A DNA stretch of 64,000 nucleotides, taken from NCBI GenBank assembly GCA_003993805.1, contig RSEF01000003.1, forward strand, positions 64,178,635 to 64,242,634, in the 5' to 3' direction. Under the pieces are notes generated by a model. That model did not search any database, had not been told where the DNA came from, and saw only the letters and a program-made list of their open reading frames with translations. Source of the stretch: Himantopus leucocephalus (lineage: Eukaryota; Chordata; Aves; Charadriiformes; Recurvirostridae). Positions 29,401 to 40,893 of the stretch are shown piece by piece (within the stretch, counting starts at the first letter, position 1; each line of letters begins with the position of its first letter). The position numbers and the translations under genes were made by a program.

Positions 29401-30678
29401 AAGAGTGGAACAAAGACAGCATCCTTTTAAGTCTTGCTTGCCCATCTGTGCCATCTTAAGTACAAAGGGTACAGTAGTTGCTGATTCTGCTTGAAAGAAG
29501 CTGATGTTCAGTGAGCTTCTCATTCTTTGCAGATCCTCGAATCAGAAAGCTCTATCTGTAATAGTCTGATGGTTTTATATGGGGGGGAACAGGCCATGGA
29601 GACTGCCGTGCTGGGTGAGCATGTATTTACAGCATTATGTTGATCCAAGGAGTATCGAGGACCTTTTTAGAGAAGCTGAGACTGAGAAGAGTTCCTGCAG
29701 TGATGACTGTTGATCCTATCGGCAAGGATGGCACTGGAACAAACAGTACCCTCAGCGTTGAAGCTGATGGCTTAGATTTCAAAAACAAAGTACAAGCAAT
29801 GAGGGTTAGATGAATAAGAGCTTGAAGATCTCATGCTAAAGGAAACTCAGGGAGGTAGAGAGGACCTGTCTCTTCAAACTCATGTGGTGTCAAAAACTGG
29901 TGGAACAAAGTAGAATCCCTCATAGCAAATTGTGCCACATTGTTACTTAGACTTTCTGACATTAACTCTTAACACTTGGGTACAAACATACATACCCCAC
30001 ATTAATAGCACTTGTAACTGAATCTCTTTTTCACACTTTTCACACTATGCTTTATTCTCCCCCCTCCTTATATCCAGCAAGCATCAACTTACACAAATCT
30101 ATAAATGGCGTTGTAAAGAAACTGGAGTCTGAATCTAGCTTCTTAAACTTGTTACTGTTGGGTCACAATTCTCCAGTCATCTCAATCTTTTTTTCACTTG
30201 ATACCACCTTCTATGCAGCTTTGAGATGCCATTCCCTAACTTTGAGGAATAGCAGCTGCCGTATTGGTACCTCAGAATATAGGAAAGACGATGGAAGTAG
30301 GAAGTATAATTTGTACTGAAAGTAATATTCTAAGGAGAGAGATCTGAGAGGTATTCTACATGGACCTATAATGGCCTCAGCTTTCTGGAAAAAATACCAT
30401 TTAACCAAGATAGCACAAAAAGATAAGGATCCCAGATGCTTAGTCATACTGTGGAAAATGTGATGGCTATCAGCATCGCTTCAATTCCAACTGCAAATAA
30501 TAAATAACATGCATTGTTTTAGAAGTTCTTCTGAGAGCTTATGGTAGAATCCTTTCTTGGAATGCACAAATCATGTGTGGTGAACTAAAGGTGAAACATA
30601 ATAAGTAGCTTTAAAGTACCTCATTAAATATATAAAATAAAGTCTTTTTAACTGACTTTCCTCATATTTACTTTTTAG
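26492..30678 (+). other. EPB41L2: Intron
   Basis: 4.2-kb intron with GT-AG borders. A slightly richer patch runs from about 29300 to 29900 but shows no coding structure. I saw no recognisable repeat or RNA. Confidence 0.8.
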
Positions 30679-30851
30679 ACTTGTATCACCAGAACAGCCT
30701 CCAAAAGCAAAGTTTCTAACCTTGGGTTCCAAGTTCCGCTACAGTGGACGTACGCAAGCACAGACACGACAGGCTAGCAACCTCATAGACAGACCAGCTC
30801 CATACTTTGAGCGCACTTCAAGCAAACGTGTTTCCAGGAGCCTTGATGGAG
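30679..30851 (+). CDS. EPB41L2: EPB41L2 exon: FERM-adjacent regulatory domain
   Basis: A 173-nt exon, phase 2 in and 1 out, with acceptor ctttttag and donor GAG|GTATGA. It encodes [20 protein letters not shown], then [20 protein letters not shown] and ending [15 protein letters not shown]. This is the FERM-adjacent (FA) segment, in this family a target of PKA/PKC that modulates FERM binding. Basic-context serines (RQAS, KRVSRS) are visible. Confidence 0.97.
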
Positions 30852-31632
30852 GTATGAAATTTGACTTACTTCAGTGTAATGATTATATTGTGTGTTGTCA
30901 CTCAGATCTGACCAGTATTCAAAGATGTTAACATTATGGATGGCCAGAATGTAAATGAACAAATTTATGAACTTCAATTTCTGATGAGTGATGTGAGGAG
31001 AAGCCATTTTGGTTACTTGTCAATTTTAGGTGACCTAAACAGCAAGTTAAGTCACTGTCTAAATTGTATGGCACTGCTGTGAATATATGGAGTATTCTAT
31101 ATTGGAAAGACAGCATCTGCGTTCACTACTTATATCTGTTTTATGGGATAGGTATGCACTATATGCTGTTGATTAGAATTATTTGGTCAGCAGCATCTTT
31201 TGGGCTCTGGGTTTGCCTGAGTACCTCTCTACACCAAACAGGAAAGGCAGAACAAGTTTTTTTTTCTTCTAGTTTTGTATCATTTTATTCAGTATATTGT
31301 TATCCTAGTATATTTATTAGCTACTTCTGTGTTTAGTTAACAAGTTGTATGTTGAGGTTGTTTGAATATCTAAAATTTTTGTGTTGTTAATGGTGTTTGG
31401 TCTCTCTGAGCAGAAATACCTTCTGGTTTCCTTTATTGGAAACAGCCATGCTTTCCAGAGGCAGGTATAATAGGAGTATGTGTGAGAGATGTAGAAGCGC
31501 ATGTTTTACTCTAAATCACTTCTGAAAGAAACATAAGCTAGAAAAATTCTTCAGAAAAAATTGTGAAGCTTGACTTAGATTCAGGCATACACAACTTCAT
31601 TAGAATAAAAGTGAACTGTGACAATGGTATGA

Positions 31633-31680
31633 CTTTACCTACAGTTCAGCTGTTAACTTTACCTACAGTTCAGCTGTTAA
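31633..31680. repeat. 24-bp perfect tandem duplication
   Basis: The unit starting ctttacctacagttcagctg occurs twice without mismatch (31633-31656 and 31657-31680), followed by a partial third start (ctttacc). It is probably a recent slippage-type duplication. Confidence 0.97.
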
Positions 31681-32474
31681 CTTTACCATTTTCTCCAAAA
31701 ATCTTTTACTTAGAAGACTTTTACTTCTGCAAATATTAATTTTTCTATACTGGGACAAATGAGCAAACTGTGGTGCTTGCTTGAGAAACCTACAAAGTCT
31801 TACCTTCTGAGAACCTAAGTAAAAATAAGAGGCAAAAGTGTTTGTGCTGGCGGTGTGCGATGAGTCCTTGTGGCACGCAAAAGACTTATCATCACCTCAG
31901 TGTTATTGTCTGAGTTGGTTTTAGTTCCTGTGCTTCTTTTGGTTAGAAATAATTTGATTTCTGTCTAACTCTTGGGGATTGTATCAGCAAGCCTTTCTGA
32001 GATCCCTTGTGCATCATCTGAAGAATACAGAGGTGTATGCATGTGTGTTCAGGCCCAAACTTTCACTCTTACGGAGCCGTCACAGTCAAAATTTTGAGCA
32101 TGATGAAACATTGCTCTTGTTTTTCATCTTTTTCTCCTTAATTATCTTTGGTTTCGTCTCAAATGAAACCAGCTATTCCTGGCAGCATTTAAGGCATCTT
32201 GCTGGTGTTGCCATCTTCAGGCTGTAATAGGTTTAAACTGTGTTCATTCAAAATCAAACTTAAATATTGTTCGTTCTTCAGGCAGTAGTCCACATGTAGG
32301 TTCATACTGTGATTGTACACTTGAAGCAAGAAATCCTGTAGAGCGTGGGCTTGCACTCTGCCTCTCTTTTGTGAGCAGCATGTCCAGTGCCATTGTTCAT
32401 CCCAAATACCTACAGCTGTGTATTCATCCTTGTAAGGGTCACTTTTGCTCCACTCCCACCTCTCCCTCACTAGA

Positions 32475-33238
32475 GCGACTGCAGCATGCTGGAGGAATGG
32501 GCTGAAAGGAACCTTATGAAATTCAACAAAAATAAATGCAAAGTCCTGCACCCGAGGAGTAACACCATACACCAATATATGCTGGGGGACCAACTGCGCT
32601 GAAAGCAGCTTTGCAGAAAAGGATCTGGGGTTCCCACTGGACAAGTTGAACATGAGTCAACAGTATGCCCTTACAGCAAGGGTGGTCAACTTGTAGTATC
32701 CTGGGCTGTATTAGCAAGAGCATAGCCAGCACATTAGAATAAATTATTGTTCTTCTCCGTTCTAGTACTTCGTGAAGACCGTATCTGGAGTACTGTGTCC
32801 ATCTTTGGGCTCCCCAGTATTACATGGGCATTGACATATTGCAGTGAGCCCAGTAAGGGCCACCAAGCTGGCCAGAGGGCTGGGGGCCCATGGTGTATGA
32901 GGAGAGGCTGAGGGAACTGTGGTTCTTTAGCTTTCAGAAGAGGAGGCTATAGTGTGATATTGCTGTCTTCAGCTACCTAAAGGGAAGGTATAGAAAAGAG
33001 GGAGCCACGCTTTTCTCGGAGGATCCCAGTGATAAGGCAATAGGGAGTTGAGAAACAGCAAATATCAGTTAGAAATAAGGTGATTTTTTCTATTGTTGTT
33101 TAGAAAGACCTTGGATATGCTCAAAACTCAACTGGACAAGTCCTTGAGCAACCTGGTCTAATTGGATCTGCTCTGAGCAGGGGGTTGGACTAGCTGACCT
33201 CCAGATGTTCCTTCCAGCCTAAATTATTCTGTGATTTG
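32475..33238 (+). repeat. CR1 LINE 3' fragment, sense
   Basis: The + strand encodes a decayed CR1 ORF2 C-terminal part (EWAERNLMKFNKNKCKVLHP, then QYMLGDQL) with stops and frameshifts. The CR1 3' end follows: 'gagcaacctggtctaattgg', 'gttggactagctgacctcca', 'ccttccagcctaaattattc' and 'tgtgatt'. It is a 5'-truncated, inactive copy about 760 bp long. Confidence 0.9.
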
Positions 33239-34317
33239 CCAAAAGTTACTTGTGGAACTTGAGAGACATACAGCCAAGAAATGCTCGGTTTGCCACCCAA
33301 GAAGGGATCACAAGCTTAAATTGTAGAACTTACTACTTAGAGAGGTCCTAAAAGGCTAACATCCCAAATCCCACAATTGCCATTAGCTGGCCTTGGCTTC
33401 TCAGTAGCTTAAGGGAGTCTCTGATGTGGAGGTGAGACTGTTTTCAAAAGAGGGTAACCCTCAAAGGTACTCCAAGAAATGTTTCTTGCTCTTGCTCTCA
33501 ACTTTCTGCACCTTGGCTTTGTAAAGTCAAGGTGTATGGAGGCGTTAGAGGAGATTGCTGAATGAATTAAGTTTATATCAAAGTTGTGTTTATTAAAGCT
33601 GCTTAATTTAATGCATTCTCCTGTATTTCCTTACTACTATTTTGACTGAGCCAGTCATCTTAATTTAAAAAAAGCCATCCTGCTCATTAATCCTATTACG
33701 CTGAATTAGAGGAAAAAATAATTTAAGGCCTTTCACTCCCTTGTGCTTTGACTATATTCAGGTATACATATGCAGTATTTCCCCCTTCCTTTTTTCGCAA
33801 ACATATAGGGAGGAAAAGTCTTACTTTCACTGAGCTGTTTTTTTCTGCAGTCTTGCTGAAGTTCCAGAATAAAAATACTGTGACAGTTATACACATAGCT
33901 ATTTCTATATTGCATTAAAACAGTCCTCTCAAAATACTGAATTTCCACAAAATACTCTTGCCTATTTCTCTCCTTGTTAGGGTGATTTACACAGTCGCAA
34001 GAACAGTACCTTCGATTTGTCTTCCAAGACTAGTCAGAAAGTTGATAATTAAATACCTACCTGATATTGTGAGGTTTTTTCCCTTCCATAGTAAGTGCAC
34101 ATTATATGACAAGGGTACATTGCTGTTCATATCAGTGCAATTGTAGAATCATAGAATTTTTGCACAGCCAAGAAGATGAAAAATATTGTATTACTCAGTA
34201 ACTAGCCTGTATTGCTCATTGCTGACATCACTGTAAAATCATTTTGTTAAGAAGTCTTAAAAAAAAATAATGTTCCAACTTAGACCAATTAACCAAAATT
34301 ATTTTGTTCTCTAATAG

Positions 34318-34499
34318 CTCCTACGGGTATCTCAGACCAAAGTCTGCTAAAAGACTTCCCTACTGCTGGAGGGCAGGCTGCTGGAGATAAAATCATTGAC
34401 ATTGAAGCTGCTGGTCAGGCCAAGTTAAAAGAAGGTGGTAAAGAAGAAGATGGAAGCCCAGTCAAAACTCCACAATTAGAATTGATTCAGGATGGAAAG
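34318..34499 (+). CDS. EPB41L2: EPB41L2 exon: linker after the FERM-adjacent domain
   Basis: A 182-nt exon, phase 1 in and 0 out, with acceptor ctaatag and donor AAG|GTATGG. It encodes APTGISDQSLLKDFPTAGGQ, then a charged Gly/Glu/Lys stretch, and ends in TPQLELIQDGK. Human 4.1G has the related APIGVMDQSLMKDFPGAAGE and HLQLIEGK, so orthology is clear while the middle has diverged. It is probably a disordered linker. Confidence 0.93.
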
Positions 34500-36048
34500 G
34501 TATGGCTGACTTTCACAGCAAAATTATTTATTCATGTGGTGTCCATGTGTGGTTATTTAGTGCCTGTCACTTCTGAGCATCTTACAGAACATGGTATTAA
34601 AATATTAAAGGAAAATTCTCTAGTACTTTCTGTAGGTTTAACTTAATCTAAGAGTATGTAAGCAAAAGAGAATACAAACTTCTGAATGGCATTCACATAG
34701 GGTTTCTTTTATTGCTATAAATTTAATTTGAATTCTCAGTAAGTTTGCATGAGTTCTTGAAACAACTGTTTCAAAGACTAAATAATGTTTAATTCATTTC
34801 CTTAGTTTGTTTAGACTTTTAAAAAATTGTTAGTATATCCACAGTTGTGTATATTCTACAAAGTTGGGTATATTATGACTGTGTTTAATTACCATAGGTA
34901 ACAGTATTGTTTTAGTAGCCATTGCAGAATTATTTCATCCTTTAAAAACTTGCATGTTGACTGAGGCACAGAAGTTGAGTACTTTGATCTGTTCCTGTTG
35001 CAAACGACCATTTACTTGTCTTTGAGCTTGTTTGTTTGAGCTACTGGGGGAATAGGTCAAAAAATTAAATTTAGATGTTGTATGATTTGATGTAAAAATT
35101 TCCTTCCAAAGTGTCAGCTAAAATCTGCTGCTCTTCTCTCTTGGAGATTATTTCTTTTTCTGGCAGTTCTCCAGAACTTTCTTTCCTATTTAAAGCGTAA
35201 TTTTGTTTTCAAATATTTTTGCAAGTTAGCTACCCATTTGATTCCTAGGGGGACTGCTGAGTTGCTCTGTGTGGTTCGCATGCTTCTGCATTCAAGTGTA
35301 GGAAGGGAACAAATACCAACAGTTGCATTTTTTTTGTTTGCTGGCAAGTCGGAATAATTTTGAATTACCCAACAAAAAAGGCACACAGAGAGATTCTTTA
35401 TGGGAGAAAAATGGTAAAATAAATTACTGTGTTTTGACTTTGGGCTTGGTAAAATGGTGATACTCCCTTGTTTTCAAGGTGGCAGTATCTTTCTATATTT
35501 TAATCAAAAGAAGAAAAAAAGCAGTATTTTGGGAAATTGTTCCAGGAAGCTGTTCAGTAAGGTTTTGTTACACATGCCAATTCTGTGAACAGCTTTCTTT
35601 CCCCCCTAGCGCAGTCACTTTTCCTTTCTGGCTCCCTTTAAGTCTTAGAGGAAATGGTTATAAACCCAAGAATCAAAGTGCCAGTTTGTCTTTCCTGTAC
35701 TGCACTGTCCCCTGACCTTTCTGCCAAAGCTTTGAATGTCTGTTCACTTCTGTCTGTTGTAACTGACTATTACAGTTCAAAAGTGCACAGTTCTTTACAG
35801 CCTGAGAACAAAACATTAGTAATGGGTTTCTTTCATAATCCACAGAAGTAAACAAGTTGGCTGCTTGTAAAACACAAGGGGATTTCTATTTCTTGTTGGC
35901 TTTTCTATTGCATTAGTAGAGCTATCCCAGCTTCTAAGTAAAAATTTTCACTAACTAGTAATTTCTTTTCTTTCCCTCTTCTTGTGCCTTCAAACTTGCA
36001 TTTTGTTGTGCTTTCATTTTCCACTGTGCACAGAATTTTTTTCTTCAG

Positions 36049-36681
36049 CTCACTCACGTACACCCATCATCACTACCCATCCATTCTGTGTCATCGCATC
36101 TCACAAACCGGCCACCTATCCCTGAGATGGACACGCTTTCAGATATTTCTGAGGAAGATCCCTTTATTGAGCCCCTCCTTACCATCCCAGACATCTCAGA
36201 GGGCAATTCCATGAAAGAAACACCAGATCATAATAAAACCCAAATAGCTTTACCGAATAACATCTTTGAATCTATGAGACACCTAGCTAGTCAAGGTTCC
36301 CCTGCTGTGGAGGGAAAAATCCATACAAATGACTACAAAAGCACTGAGTTGTGTGTCTCATTCAGCTTTATCAGATGCTTTTCTTTTAGTTTCTGCTCGC
36401 TGCTTGATGAGGATGGTTATATTACTTTTCCTAGCCTTCCTGATGTTTGCATCTCTTTCCTCCCACCTGGCCTTCAGCACTATATTCCTATTACCTCTCC
36501 TTCCTTCATTCCCTCCTTTCTCCTTATCTTCGTGCTGCTTCTGTCTGCTTTCCAGTCTATTCCTTTTTCACTCACATTTTCCCTTCCTCTCGCTCTGTCC
36601 CTCTGCTACCTGGAGCCTAAGGTGACTTCCTTTAGTGCTTCTAATGACAATGACCTGAATGACAAAGCAGAGGAAGAGGAG
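36049..36681 (+). CDS. EPB41L2: Candidate 633-nt alternative exon with hydrophobic segment
   Basis: Open in phase 0 for 211 codons between a strong acceptor (tttttttcttcag) and donor GAG|GTGTGT. It fits in frame between the phase-0 neighbours. The first half is acidic (EMDTLSDISEEDPFIEPLLT). The second half contains LLDEDGYITFPSLPD, LQHYIPITSPSFIPSFLLIF and SLPLALSLCYLEPKVTSFSA, a hydrophobic stretch long enough to cross a membrane. It aligns with the segment of human EPB41L3 that I recall as LQHYLPIRSPSLVPCFLFIF and FPLALCLCYLEPK. Similarity to a paralogue at the same gene position argues for a real, alternatively spliced exon. Inclusion and tissue are unknown. Confidence 0.8.
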
Positions 36682-38641
36682 GTGTGTAATTTTCTTGCTT
36701 AAATGTTGACACTTGCACATAGCTTTTATGCTTATGCTCCCAGAGGCTTGCTCAGTTTTGCACACCTCCTAGTATAGGGATGTCTATGTACATGCCTGTA
36801 TATCTATAAATACACACACACATGTGTATATCTGTATCTTTCTGGCTTTTCTCATTTGTGAAAAATTGTCATTGGGGGATTTTAGTCACTAGATAGCTGG
36901 TGTTTTTTCTGCCTGAATTCCTACAGCATGCATAATTTCATTAGATTCCACAGATACTGAGCTGCAGATAGAGTTGCTTTGTAATTCAAAATGTTTACGA
37001 GCATATAAATCCAAATACTGAAAGTGCTGTGTAATAACAGATACATTATTAGTTGATACTATTTGCAAGTTGTGCTACTTGCACTATGAGTTTGTGTTAA
37101 AATGCATGTCTGCTGCAGGCATTGACTGGAATGCCTCTCTCCAGAGTTCTGTTCAGATCTGAAAAGTGAAATTCCTAAAAGCTGAATTCAGAAAACTGTC
37201 AATGCTTTAAAATCAGCTTTTTTGTTATTCCAGATTTCAAATGGTTCTGGTCTACAAGGGTGTGTGCAAAGTTGAGTCTGTCCAAGGCACTTTTTATTTT
37301 TTAAGTGCTTTTATTAATCTCTAGGAGCAGTTAAGGTGGAGACCGATTTCATTCATTAGCTGGGATTGCAGGTTGTGTCAGACTTTAATCACTGGAGTCT
37401 GAACTTTCTTTGAAATACGCAGTTAAAATTGCTGTACAGAAGCCTCAGTCACACTAATACATTGCTCTGATCATCTGTAGTGGTTGACAAAATGCCTCCT
37501 TTCCTTACATCTGCTGTGCATGTTACAGCAATACTACTAGAAAAAGGTGGTTTATTTTGCTCTTCAAAGGAATATTACAAATATTACAGAATCAAAAAGG
37601 GGGGAGTGCCTGTTCACTGGTACATTTAACAAAGTTTGTTAAACTGATTAAACCAATACAGTGTACATATTGAAAACATGCTAAGTGCAACATGATATCA
37701 TTAAAAACACCAATCTAAGTTTAAAATAATGAAAAACATGACTTCAAAGACTTTCTCAGTTTTTCAGTAACATAATTCAATCCATCATTTGTAACATAAA
37801 TTTGCAGAAAATAGAACTCCAGATAAGCGAGAAATGAATAAAAATGCAATTATGTACCACATGATGTGTGCATTCACACAGAATCCAAAATGCGACGCTA
37901 TGTGCAATAAGTAAACCCATCTTCAAATTTATGTACTTGCACAGCGTTGACTTCTAAATGCATCTTTTCCTAAGATTGATATTTGTACCTGTGGAAAGAC
38001 TAGGAAGCGGTTTGCTTTTTAAAGAATGCTGTTCCTTAAGGCATTCAGAATACTTGTAGGTAAGATATGAAAATTAGCTACCATTTCCAACAGAGTGCAT
38101 TGCAGTTTGAGGAAGACTATATTCACCTTAACAGGGGGATGGGGTGCAAATAACTCATCCCAAGACAGCAACATTCTTAAAATAAATAAGACCGTTTGTA
38201 AATACCGTTTTTAGGTGTTCGACTTGACTCCTAGACTCTCTCACCAAAAGAACTCATGCATTAGGTTCCATTTTCCCATCAACTTGTTGCGGAGTTTAAG
38301 GTGCTTACCACAGAAATTACACGTATCATTTTTTTGTCTTTACTCATTCTTAAATTTCCATCTCGGAAAACACGAAAAAGTACAGCAAGAAAGGGACATA
38401 GTGTGAAACTTCCATTTTTCATGCCACTTATGCCAAATATTACTTCAGCCATTCTACAACAATGTAGGTGAAGGAAGACCAAAGTCGCTTAATAATTTCA
38501 ACAACATCTGGGGCCGAAACAGTAAAGGTCTGTAAATATAGCACGCTTTGCAGCATTTACAAAGAGATGAAGCCTCTGTGTTACTCTGTAAGCGTATGTT
38601 AACCGCTCCTTTTCTTGATAATTTGCCACGTGCTCACATAG

Positions 38642-38674
38642 GTGGAATCTGAAGAGGAGGAAGAACAGCAGAAG
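38642..38674 (+). CDS. EPB41L2: Candidate 33-nt acidic microexon
   Basis: Between acceptor acatag and donor AAG|GTGCAT lie 11 phase-0 codons, VESEEEEEQQK. The upstream tract is moderately pyrimidine-rich. In frame it would join the acidic end of the 633-nt exon (KAEEEE) to the spectrin-actin-binding exon. A TGCATG motif (38676-38681) overlaps the donor. It is short, so chance cannot be excluded. Confidence 0.4.
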
Positions 38675-38877
38675 GTGCATGGTTGTTTTTTTTACAATTA
38701 AGTCTGACTGTAGCTGCCTGCCTTGTTAGCACCCTAAATTTTCTGTGGATGTAATCTGAATAGTGGCTTTTCACTTTACCATTTTGTTTCTTTTATTTAA
38801 CTTTTTATTTACTTGCTGGTACATTTTATGGTTTTTTGTTTTGTTTTTTTTTTTGTGTGTGTGGCTTAATTTCACAG

Positions 38878-38940
38878 AGCAATTCCTTGAGAGTAGACGG
38901 GGAAAATATTTATGTCAGACATAGCAATTTAATGTTGGAG
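38878..38940 (+). CDS. EPB41L2: EPB41L2 exon: spectrin-actin-binding domain, regulated 21-residue exon
   Basis: A 63-nt exon, phase 0 in and out, with acceptor ttcacag and a weak donor GAG|GTTTGT. It encodes SNSLRVDGENIYVRHSNLML plus E. It corresponds to 4.1R exon 16, the alternatively spliced first part of the spectrin-actin-binding domain, whose inclusion raises affinity for spectrin and actin. Four TGCATG motifs follow within 140 nt, which fits RBFOX-dependent inclusion. Confidence 0.97.
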
Positions 38941-38989
38941 GTTTGTATATAATAAAACAAACACTTTCCCTTCTCACGGGCTGCCAGGC

Positions 38990-39075
38990 TGCATGGGATG
39001 GGAGGTCACTTGCAGGCTGTTATGGACACAGTGCATGAAGTGCATGGGGGAAAACCAGCTTGAAAATATTGCATG
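38990..39075 (+). promoter_or_regulatory. Cluster of four TGCATG (RBFOX) splicing motifs
   Basis: TGCATG occurs at 38990, 39032, 39041 and 39070, that is 50-135 nt downstream of the regulated 63-nt exon. UGCAUG downstream of an exon is the binding site through which RBFOX proteins promote inclusion. The homologous arrangement after 4.1R exon 16 is established. Function here is inferred. Confidence 0.8.
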
Positions 39076-40876
39076 TTATCATTCTAGTTTCTGAGTTTAA
39101 ATTAAAAACCAAAACAAAACAGTCAACCACCAAAAAAATCCAAACCAACCAACCAAAAAAAAAAACCCCTCAGCTTGAATGTTGAATGTACATTTTGTAT
39201 ATTTTTACTAGATGTTTTCAAGGTGACAACTGGGAATAATAGCCCTATTTAGATAAAGCAAACACATGGGCCCAATTCATAACCCTAAATGGGACTTTTA
39301 TACATTGCTCCTCAATGTGTGCATCTTCTGTTGAGCAGGGTTTCTAGTTCTCACCAGTTTAATCAACCTTTATCAAATACATTATCTGAATAAATTGAGT
39401 TAGTAAGAACAAGCAGTGATAGAGTATGGAAAAACTAATTCTGGTTCTCATGCTCATTGATTTTAGGAGCTTTGAGAAAAGTATGGGAGGATTGCATTTT
39501 TAAGGGGAATGTTTAGATATGCTTCTGAAATCTTTGCCTTTTTTTTTTTTTTCATTTTTCAAATGGAAGTAATTCTTGCTTCCTAAAGGTTGGTTTTCAT
39601 TGAAGATGAGCAACAACAAAGAGCTTTGAAGAGTATGTTAGTGTGTAGTGTTTTGTCACTACAGATTTTTATTATAAGAATTTCCATATAGTCTGTTCAA
39701 CTGGATTATTTTATCAAAGACTGTAGTTATATTAGGTGTCATTTAACTTGTGGTTAATAACATAAACTAGTAACTGAAGAAACTTTAGAAAATCCTACTG
39801 CGGTCTTTAATTTATTTTATTCATCCAGATGGGGCTGTAAATCATTCCCTTTGTCACAAAAACTGTCTTTTCAAAAATTACTGGTTTTGTTCAGTAATAA
39901 GGAGATGTATGGATCGCAGTAACCCAACTAATACGTTTTTTGGCTTTTTGCAGCTTTTGATCACTATTGAAACTTTGCTTGTGTATAACTTACTAAAGCA
40001 CTGAAAGTGTGCATTGCATAACTGTGCTTTGATCAAGTCCAAGAAATGTGCCTTGTGTCAAGCCAAGACAGATTTTAAAATTATGACATGATTGATACGA
40101 GCTTCAGTTGGGTAGTAGAATGCCTTTGGCATTTGGTTTTATTTCACTCAGATAATACATACTTTACGGAGACATATTTAATGTCTCATTTGTTAGTCCT
40201 AGATTAAAAGTGAAACGTTGGTCCTGTGACAATATGAACCTACTGAGCTGCCAGAAGGGGAGAGGTTCTTAGTGTTCAAAGTGCATGTGTGAATATTTGC
40301 AGAATTAGGAAACAGATGTGCAGCACCAAACTGTAGCTGGTGCTGAACATGCTTCAGTGAAAAGAAATTAGAAACTAATGAGTCTGTATTGGATTTGGAT
40401 TTTTCATGACTTAAGACAGGGTGATGTTGCACTGTGACCACTGACTATAAAAATCCTAACCAAAATGTTAAATTTCAAAATGTTCCATTACAAAGTATAT
40501 AAAATCTTTGTACAAATCCCAGATGCTGTATCTAAATTACTGTATCTGATAACATGCTTTTGATAAAGCTTCAGTAATAATTACATCGACATTGATATTA
40601 TTCCATTTTAATCTTCAGTCTTTTAATTCTGTACTAAAAATGGATCTGAGGCTTACACTTGAATTTCACCACAGAATACTGAAAAAATATTCTTGTGTTA
40701 GAGTGTGCATAACCAGCATAGGCTTTTCTCAAGACCTGACATGCTGGAAGGAGGAGAGATTATGAAGCGGAGTGAAATCTGCTCTTCCCGCCAAAGCCCA
40801 GCATTGTATTTAAAGGATAATAAATTTCTAAGAGAGCTAAGCAAATAGACTTTTTTGCCTGCTTAGCAACAGTTAC

Positions 40877-40893
40877 GTTCCGCTTAGCGGAAC
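40877..40893. repeat. Perfect small palindrome within a diverged tandem repeat
   Basis: GTTCCGC TTA GCGGAAC forms a 7-bp stem with a 3-base loop. It sits between two related copies beginning gcttagc and continuing aacagtta(c/t)gtt (40861-40903). No function is assigned. Confidence 0.6.

Larger units (their letters stand above)
30852..34317 (+). other. EPB41L2: Intron
   Basis: 3.5-kb intron with GT-AG borders. It holds an exact 24-bp tandem duplication (31633-31680) and a long sense CR1 copy (about 32475-33238). No exon was seen. Confidence 0.85.
34500..38877 (+). other. EPB41L2: Intron region with candidate alternative exons
   Basis: 4.4 kb between two certain exons when both candidate exons (36049-36681 and 38642-38674) are skipped; the phases agree (0/0). 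It also contains a CA/TG microsatellite near 36808-36835. The part from about 36700 to 38640 shows no repeat that I recognise and no long ORF. Confidence 0.8.

Noticed and set aside
32189..32653. Apparent 154-residue reverse-strand frame
   Set aside because: It lies over the start of a sense CR1 copy and unrelated intron sequence. It is the shadow of a repeat.
34143..34165. Motif 'tagaatcatagaattttt' as an antisense CR1 tail
   Set aside because: Fewer than 20 bases match and the following sequence is unlike CR1, so it is too short to support.
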